A stretch of DNA of 10,678 nt from Acidobacteriota bacterium. GTDB lineage: Bacteria > Acidobacteriota > Terriglobia > UBA7540. Numbering within the stretch: the stretch's first letter is position 1; each line of letters opens with the position of its first letter. The notes below the pieces were generated by a model that was not told the origin of the DNA, did not search any database, and saw nothing but the letters and a program-made list of their open reading frames with translations. The position numbers were made by a program, and so were the translations under genes. Below are positions 6,829 through 10,678 of the stretch, piece after piece. The stretch covers positions 21,849 through 32,526 of the forward strand of contig PMYF01000814.1 in the NCBI GenBank assembly GCA_003171295.1, given 5' to 3'.

Positions 6829-7523
6829 CGAGCGCCAGGATCTTGGTCGTCGATGATGAGCCGCAGATTCGCCGGGTGATGCGCACCACGCTGGTGGCGC
6901 GTGGGTACGTGGTCAGCGACGCCCGCAGCGGTGAGGATGCGCTGGAGAAACTTCGCGAGGAACGTTTTGACCTGGTGCTCCTCGACATGAACATGCCGGG
7001 GATCGGCGGCATGGAAACCTGCCGCATCATTCGCTCCCAGAGTGATATCCCCATCGTGATCCTTTCCATTCGCAATGCGGAAAAGGACAAAATCGACGCG
7101 CTGGATGCTGGCGCCGACGACTACGTCACGAAACCCTTCAGCACGCCGGAACTTCTGGCCCGCATTCGCGCCGCACTGCGCCGAGCGCCACTCGCGAGTC
7201 CAGGCGCGCCGGAGGTATTGGATCTGGGCCGTACGGTAATCAATTTCGCCGCCCGCCGAGTTACCATGGACGGCACCGAAGTGCGCCTGACTCCCAAGGA
7301 GTTCGACCTTCTCCGTTACCTTGCCAGTAATCCCGAGGTGGCGATTCCCCACGCCAGACTCCTCCAGGCCGTGTGGGGGCCGGATTATGGCGAGGAGGTC
7401 GAGTACCTCCGCGTCTTCATCAATCAGCTTCGCAAGAAAATTGAACCCGAGCCATCCCACCCCGAGTATCTCCTCACTGAGCCGTGGGTTGGCTACCGTT
7501 TTCACCTGCCCGGAAAAGGTTAG
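6825..7523 (+). CDS. kdpE: KdpE response regulator (OmpR family)
   Basis: A 232-residue regulator with an N-terminal receiver domain (acidic D10/D11, phospho-acceptor D54 in LLDMNMPG, S81 switch residue, K103 in VTKPF) and a C-terminal winged-helix DNA-binding domain (about 135-230, with LTPKEFDLLRYL, LLQAVWGPDYGEE and the recognition helix YLRVFINQLRKKIEP). LLQAVWGP and the closing EPWVGYRF are KdpE-like. The start is TTG 6825, which overlaps the kinase stop as TTGA, with AGGAG (6812-6816) 8 nt upstream; this indicates translational coupling. It should activate the kdp structural operon, which begins about 2 kb downstream, after an opposing gene. Its last 159 bp are nearly duplicated at 9264-9422. 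Confidence 0.93.
   Translation: MTSARILVVDDEPQIRRVMRTTLVARGYVVSDARSGEDALEKLREERFDLVLLDMNMPGIGGMETCRIIRSQSDIPIVILSIRNAEKDKIDALDAGADDYVTKPFSTPELLARIRAALRRAPLASPGAPEVLDLGRTVINFAARRVTMDGTEVRLTPKEFDLLRYLASNPEVAIPHARLLQAVWGPDYGEEVEYLRVFINQLRKKIEPEPSHPEYLLTEPWVGYRFHLPGKG
7365..7523 (+). repeat. kdpE 3' end duplicated at 9264-9422
   Basis: The last 53 codons of kdpE recur 1899 bp downstream without indels. I count 10 mismatches in 159 positions (about 94%). Most are silent; the coding changes are Glu/Lys, Thr/Ser and Gly/Asp. Immediately upstream (7308-7364 against 9207-9263) identity falls to 34 of 57 positions although the reading frame still aligns. The break is sharp at the CAG codon. Confidence 0.9.
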
Positions 7524-7650
7524 TTGACCAAACGTGCTTACTGAAGGGCTCAGGGTACAATCTGTATTTACGCAAAGAGATTGCCCGCCATCGAGCAAGA
7601 TTACGGGGACTCAAGAAGGGTTAGGTTCGGCCATTGTCTTTTGAGGATCT
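7524..7650. other. gap between convergent kdpE and DUF2254 genes
   Basis: These 127 bp contain no gene, hairpin terminator or T-run that I can support. TTGACC at 7524-7529 and TACAAT at 7556-7561 resemble promoter boxes but are 26 bp apart, too far for a sigma-70 promoter. Confidence 0.35.
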
Positions 7651-8985
7651 TCAACATATCGCGCTGGGGGGGGCAAGAGAATTCTCCAGCACAGCCAATC
7701 GAGTGCGCATGTTCCGCAGTTCCTCTTCGCCAAGGTTTTCTGCGCAACCAGCTACAATTCGCCTTCCCCGCTCAGTGAGCGTCCGGCGGATCTCTTGGTC
7801 GGTGGTAGTGGCAGAGACGTCACCGAGGGCACGCAGCAGCCGCAGGCTGACCGCGATGTCCGCTTTCGAATACAGGCGAATCTGCTCAAACGCAGAGTCC
7901 AGCAGCTGCTCAAAGCTGATCCATGGAATGCTCACGCGAAAGACGCCGGGCGGATCGTAGAGGATGGAGTTTGGCACCTCTCTGGAAGCAAAACGGATCA
8001 AGATCCGGCTCAACTGGTCCACGCAGCTAATGGCAGTGGTAGGGTCATTTACGGCGGGCGATATTGCCTTCAGCGCGATGTCAACGATCTGCAAGACCCC
8101 AAATTCCACATCCTGCTGCAAAGTTCTGGATGGGCCGAAGTCGAAGGCTTCGCGAATCTCAGCGCTTCCCTCAGGGGGAAGGCGATCCGCCTTCGAGACC
8201 ATCAGCAGCGGGATTCCTGCTGGAACGAATTGGCCGACTCGCCGGAGAACATGAAGTTTTACCCGGCAGGACTTTGCCAGGACGACGAGCCTCGCGGTGT
8301 CGATGAAGCGGATGTAACCGGAGACATCACTCAAGACAGTTGTTTCCCAGATAGTTGACTGAATTGGATCGGGCACTGCCAGGCTGCTCAGCTTTCGGGG
8401 CCATGGCATCATCTCATTGATCATAGCCTCAGTCTCAGACGCGATCCGATCCACGATATGGTTCACGCTAATTGCCCGTGAAATGTGATGAATGAAGAAG
8501 AGCAGCCATGCCACACAGGCGCCGGCTAGCACCATCGCGCCCAGGACCGTGGCAACCGGTGCGAAAGGGGATGGCAAGGAGCGCGCCGCGGGTAGTGCGG
8601 CGATGCAATACGAGAAGGTGCCGAGGAATATGCCGAGGGTCCATTGGGTCACCCGGTCCTTTGTAAAGCTCACGATAATGCGTGGCGAGAACTGCATGGA
8701 AGCCAGGGTGAGTGTCATCAATAGAATGGCGAAGACGATAGACACGACGGTCATAATGGAGGAGGCGATTCCTCCCAGGATGACCTGAGCCATTTGGGGA
8801 TCAGCGTGCGATGGAAACAGCGCCTTCGGCACCCATCCGCTGATGGCGGGAACGGCCTCCTCCAACGACGAGAGAAGTGTACCGGCGCAACCCAAGGTAA
8901 GCGCGATAGCCAGCGGACGAATCAGGAAGCCACCACGCAGGTTATATACCAGGCGGCGGAACAATAATCGGAAGCGTTCATTCAC
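7651..8985 (-). CDS. DUF2254 domain-containing membrane protein
   Basis: A 444-residue protein of the DUF2254 family (predicted membrane proteins of unknown function). It has four hydrophobic segments in the first about 165 residues (around 22-40, 68-95, 115-132, 140-165), with the family-typical run MTLTLASMQFSPRIIVSFTKDRVTQ (split here as MTLTLASMQFSPRII and VSFTKDRVTQ) between helices two and three. A large soluble C-terminal part follows, containing DIALKAISPAVNDPTTAISC, another strong family signature. The start is GTG 8985; an ATG at 8981 is out of frame. Its orientation is opposite to all the kdp genes, and it lies between kdpE and the kdp structural operon. Function is unknown; a channel-like or ion-related role is only a guess from its membrane topology and its position. 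Confidence 0.88.
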   Translation of the reverse strand: MNERFRLLFRRLVYNLRGGFLIRPLAIALTLGCAGTLLSSLEEAVPAISGWVPKALFPSHADPQMAQVILGGIASSIMTVVSIVFAILLMTLTLASMQFSPRIIVSFTKDRVTQWTLGIFLGTFSYCIAALPAARSLPSPFAPVATVLGAMVLAGACVAWLLFFIHHISRAISVNHIVDRIASETEAMINEMMPWPRKLSSLAVPDPIQSTIWETTVLSDVSGYIRFIDTARLVVLAKSCRVKLHVLRRVGQFVPAGIPLLMVSKADRLPPEGSAEIREAFDFGPSRTLQQDVEFGVLQIVDIALKAISPAVNDPTTAISCVDQLSRILIRFASREVPNSILYDPPGVFRVSIPWISFEQLLDSAFEQIRLYSKADIAVSLRLLRALGDVSATTTDQEIRRTLTERGRRIVAGCAENLGEEELRNMRTRLAVLENSLAPPSAIC

Positions 8986-9000
8986 AGTTTCATCTGCTCA

Positions 9001-9029
9001 ACTGTAGTAGTTCAGACTTGGTCTGGCAA
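9001..9029 (-). promoter_or_regulatory. possible sigma-70-type promoter for the DUF2254 gene
   Basis: On the minus strand, TTGCCA (plus 9024-9029) and TACAGT (plus 9001-9006) are separated by exactly 17 bp. Transcription would start near 8994, leaving a leader of only about 8-10 nt before the GTG, which agrees with the lack of a good ribosome-binding site. The -10 match is moderate. Confidence 0.35.
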
Positions 9030-9203
9030 ACGGTAAGAATCCTTTGTGTATGATGTCGAGCCTGAAAGAGCGTTTCTTGCGATCCACAAGAAGCCTAGCA
9101 GATTTCTCGTCCTTCGGGATTATTTTGCGCTTGAAGATTTTTTCAGAACCGCGTTCCTAATTCCAGCATTCTGGGTTTTTCACTCCTGCGGCCCTGTTGC
9201 TCC
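9030..9203. other. non-coding, lower-GC spacer
   Basis: This stretch between the DUF2254 promoter region and the recognisable kdpE remnant is richer in A/T than its neighbours (for example GAAGATTTTTTCAG). No gene is seen. It may contain further decayed kdpE sequence that can no longer be aligned by eye. Confidence 0.35.
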
Positions 9204-9422
9204 AAGGTTCTTCATTACTTGATTACAAAGCCAAACGTCGCGATTCCTCATTGAAGAATGCTGCAGGCCGTGTGGGGGCCGGATTATGGCGAGGAGGTCA
9301 AGTACCTCCGCGTCTTCATCAATCAGCTTCGCAAGAAAATTGAACCCGAACCATCCCACCCCGAGTATCTTCTGTCCGAGCCGTGGGTTGGCTACCGTTT
9401 TCACCTGCCCGGAAAGGACTAA
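9204..9422 (+). pseudogene. kdpE: decayed second kdpE, 3' end only
   Basis: In the same frame as kdpE one can read KVLHYLITKPNVAIPH, then a TGA stop at 9252-9254, then RMLQAVWGPDYGEEVKYLRV and on to the KdpE C-terminus, ending at TAA 9420-9422. It aligns with codons for LLRYLASNPEVAIPHARLLQAVWGP of the intact gene with no indels back to 9207. The receiver domain and first half of the winged helix are missing. An ATG at 9258 opens a 54-codon frame, but it has no ribosome-binding site, so expression is unlikely. The first part is only about 60% identical to the intact copy and the last 159 bp about 94%. Its position directly before the kdp structural genes suggests that it is the resident kdpE end at its old site. 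Confidence 0.85.
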
Positions 9423-9440
9423 CGAAATCCTGATCAAGTC

Positions 9441-9457
9441 CTTATGACTTCCTTATG
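9441..9457 (+). promoter_or_regulatory. direct repeat resembling a KdpE box
   Basis: CTTATG-ACTTC-CTTATG: two identical 6-bp half-sites with a 5-bp spacer, so an 11-bp period (one helical turn). As I recall, the E. coli KdpE site is built as TTTATA-N5-TTTACA, with the same geometry. It lies 33 bp ahead of the first gene of the kdp structural operon. A TATACG at 9476-9481 is 18 bp further on and could be a -10 box, but that would give an almost leaderless message, which conflicts with the GAGG at 9481-9484; the exact promoter is uncertain. Confidence 0.45.
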
Positions 9458-9490
9458 GGTCTGCGTGCAGGATGGTATACGAGGTCTGCG

Positions 9491-9973
9491 ATGGAAACTA
9501 TATCCGTTGCTAAGCGCGATCTGGCGTCCCCACTCTCCTGGCATGGAAACACTGGACACGATCACGCTGACCAGCATGCCGAGCAGAGGCTGGAAGTCTT
9601 TGTGATCTTCACAGACACCCCCGGAACCTTGGCTGCCCTGCAAATGGCTGATCGGCTGGCCAAACGGCTGGAGGCCCGCTTACGGCTGGTCATGCCCTAT
9701 GAAGTGCCTTATACGCTTCCCTTGACCGAGCCGACAGTGCTGGTGGAATTCCTGGAAGGGCAACTCCGTACTTTGGGTTGCCAGATTCCGATGGAAATCA
9801 CCGCGCATCTTTATCTGTGCCGCGACAGGCGGCGCACCTTGCAGCTCGTCCTTAAGGCCCGTTCTCTGGTGATCGTGGGCGGCAGGAAACGGTGGTGGCC
9901 CACCCCGGCGCAGAGGCTGGCGAGCGCCCTCAGAAAGGACGGCCATCACGTGGTTTTTGCGGAATTGAGGTAA
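9491..9973 (+). CDS. Usp-like alpha/beta protein at head of kdp operon
   Basis: A 160-residue soluble protein. After a polar N-terminus of about 35 residues there is a Rossmann-like start (LEVFVIFTDTPGTLAALQMA) with an amphipathic helix and a second strand (ARLRLVMPYEV). Near the end, RSLVIVGGRKRWWPTPAQRL then ASALRKDGHHVVFAEL has the strand-loop-helix-strand layout of universal stress proteins, in which the 'VMG.RG' loop is here replaced by VGGRKR. ATG 9491 (METIS) is chosen over ATG 9455 because GAGG lies 6 nt upstream. It is followed after 6 bp by a small membrane ORF, so it seems to lead the operon. Since the KdpD in this locus lacks its Usp-containing N-terminal half, this protein could provide a related sensing or regulatory function in trans; this is inference. 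Confidence 0.6.
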   Translation: METISVAKRDLASPLSWHGNTGHDHADQHAEQRLEVFVIFTDTPGTLAALQMADRLAKRLEARLRLVMPYEVPYTLPLTEPTVLVEFLEGQLRTLGCQIPMEITAHLYLCRDRRRTLQLVLKARSLVIVGGRKRWWPTPAQRLASALRKDGHHVVFAELR

Positions 9974-9979
9974 AATCCC

Positions 9980-10114
9980 ATGATTGAACTGCTGGATATG
10001 ATTCCCATTGTGACATTCTTTGCCGGCGTTTGGGCTTTCAACCGAGCGCGTGACCAGCATGAAGATCGGTGGATGGGCCGGACAACGGCGCGAGATTTGA
10101 GGCAAAAGGACTAA
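9980..10114 (+). CDS. 44-aa membrane ORF in kdp operon
   Basis: It starts at ATG 9980, 6 bp after the Usp-like gene, with GAGG at 9967-9970 (9 nt upstream, overlapping the previous stop region), and ends at TAA 10112-10114. One hydrophobic helix (LLDMIPIVTFFAGVWAF) is followed by a charged, basic-rich tail (NRARDQHEDRWMGRTTARDL). I do not recognise a named family. Tight packing and a good ribosome site support a real small protein, perhaps a Kdp-associated peptide. Confidence 0.55.
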   Translation: MIELLDMIPIVTFFAGVWAFNRARDQHEDRWMGRTTARDLRQKD

Positions 10115-10134
10115 GGGGATCGAGGTGGGAAAAT

Positions 10135-10218
10135 ATGTTGGACATGGCTTACATCTTAATTGGCGTGCTGTTTTTCGTTGGTTGCTGGATTTTCACACGT
10201 GTCTGTGACCGTCTCTAG
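10135..10218 (+). CDS. 27-aa membrane peptide upstream of kdpF
   Basis: ATG 10135 to TAG 10216-10218, with GAGGTGG at 10122-10128 about 6 nt upstream. The peptide is one transmembrane helix ending in a charged motif: MLDMAYILIGVLFFVGCW followed by IFTRVCDRL. Short proteins with this plan and a closing C-[DE]-R-L are, to my knowledge, often found just before kdpF in diverse bacteria and are usually left unnamed. Its size and hydrophobicity resemble KdpF, so it may be another small stabilising subunit of the pump. Confidence 0.65.
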   Translation: MLDMAYILIGVLFFVGCWIFTRVCDRL

Positions 10219-10231
10219 GGAGGGCTGACCC

Positions 10232-10315
10232 ATGGATTTCATCATTGCCGGCATCGCCGCATTGTTTCTGTTCGGTTATCTGGTTTACGCCCTCTTGCGT
10301 CCAGAGCAGTTCTGA
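10232..10315 (+). CDS. kdpF: KdpF small subunit of K+-transporting ATPase
   Basis: A 27-residue single-helix peptide whose end YLVYALLRPEQF is the recognisable KdpF signature (E. coli has GYLVYALINAEAF). KdpF stabilises the KdpFABC potassium pump in the inner membrane. The start is ATG 10232 with AGGGAGGG at 10217-10224 just upstream. kdpA follows after 10 bp. Confidence 0.9.
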   Translation: MDFIIAGIAALFLFGYLVYALLRPEQF

Positions 10316-10325
10316 GGAGGCTTGC

Positions 10326-10678
10326 ATGACCATGACTGGCTTTGTGTACATTGTTGTGTTCTTTCTGGTCCTGTTGGCGCTGACCAAGCCGCTGGGCCTC
10401 TACATGGCTCGCGTTTTCGAGGGCGGGCGCACTTTTCTCCATCCTCTGTTGCGGCCCTTAGAACGGCTCATTTACAGGTTATGCGGCATCCGTGAAACCT
10501 CCGAACAGCGCTGGACGCAATATGCAGCATCGGTTATTGCTTTTACCCTGGTCGGTTTCCTGTTTGTTTACGCCATTCAGCGCCTGCAAGGATTACTGCC
10601 TCTCAACCCCATGCACTTCAGCACTGCCCATGCTCCCAGTTACGCCACGGCCATGACGCCGGACCTGGCGTTCAATAC
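10326..10678 (+). CDS. kdpA: KdpA potassium-binding subunit, N-terminal part (cut by window end)
   Basis: The open frame runs to the window end: 117 complete codons of a protein that has about 560 residues in E. coli. It reads MTMTGFVYIVVFFLVLLALT then KPLGLYMARVFEGGRTF; the KPLG..M..VF motif after helix one and the conserved block ending in HAPSYATAMTPDLAFNT are diagnostic for KdpA, the channel-like subunit that selects K+ in KdpFABC. The start is ATG 10326, with AGGAGG (10315-10320) 5 nt upstream; a second ATG at 10332 is less well spaced. kdpB and kdpC would be expected downstream, outside the window. Confidence 0.96.
   Translation, partial: MTMTGFVYIVVFFLVLLALTKPLGLYMARVFEGGRTFLHPLLRPLERLIYRLCGIRETSEQRWTQYAASVIAFTLVGFLFVYAIQRLQGLLPLNPMHFSTAHAPSYATAMTPDLAFN

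Noticed and set aside
7524..7561. TTGACC ... TACAAT as a promoter downstream of kdpE
   Set aside because: The boxes are 26 bp apart, and no plus-strand gene follows before the opposing DUF2254 gene.
6738..7598. Minus-strand frame opposite kdpE whose N-terminal region resembles another minus-strand frame at 9180-9437
   Set aside because: The similarity is only the antisense reflection of the kdpE 3' duplication, not a second gene family.
9455..9490. Earlier ATG start (9455) for the Usp-like protein
   Set aside because: It has no ribosome-binding site and would overlap the probable KdpE box; ATG 9491 has GAGG at good spacing.

Overview
The window looks like a chromosomal stretch from a GC-rich Gram-negative bacterium, most likely an acidobacterium. 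This is inferred from gene content (SSS symporter with a small membrane partner, RhaT-type transporter, a short KdpD, DUF2254 protein), from relaxed start codons (TTG/GTG) and from the general look of the proteins; no rRNA or other marker gene is present. No rRNA, tRNA or CRISPR array was seen.

Left part (1-3522). The window opens inside a Gfo/Idh/MocA-family oxidoreductase. Its stop codon overlaps (ATGA) the start of a secreted or membrane-anchored M48 zinc metalloprotease. Convergent to these, on the minus strand, is a sodium:solute symporter (SSS family, TTG start). It is preceded by a 66-residue hydrophobic protein and, upstream of that, a 51-codon N-terminal stub of an NAD(P)-binding epimerase/SDR.

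Scar region (3367-4231). Two sugar-metabolism genes survive only as pieces: the epimerase stub and a galactonate-dehydratase-like gene that keeps its N- and C-terminal ends but has lost its whole catalytic middle. Between them lies a 208-bp non-coding element with 17-bp imperfect terminal inverted repeats, packed with short perfect hairpins (a MITE-like element). Downstream is an intact RhaT-family sugar transporter gene. The block reads as a sugar or sugar-acid utilisation locus that has been eroded while its transporters were kept.

Right part (5365-10678). This is a potassium-uptake (Kdp) locus: a short KdpD-type sensor kinase lacking the cytoplasmic N-terminal KdpD/Usp domains, KdpE overlapping it by TTGA, then an opposing DUF2254 membrane-protein gene, a decayed second kdpE 3' end, and the start of the structural operon. 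That operon begins with a Usp-like protein, a 44-aa membrane ORF, a 27-aa membrane ORF, kdpF and kdpA (cut by the window end). A direct repeat with the 6-N5-6 layout described for KdpE boxes lies between the kdpE remnant and the operon.

The main unusual points are the hairpin-rich inverted-repeat element, the mosaic kdpE duplication (about 94% identity over the last 159 bp, dropping abruptly to about 60% just upstream), and the string of tiny membrane ORFs ahead of kdpA. All alignments were done by eye.
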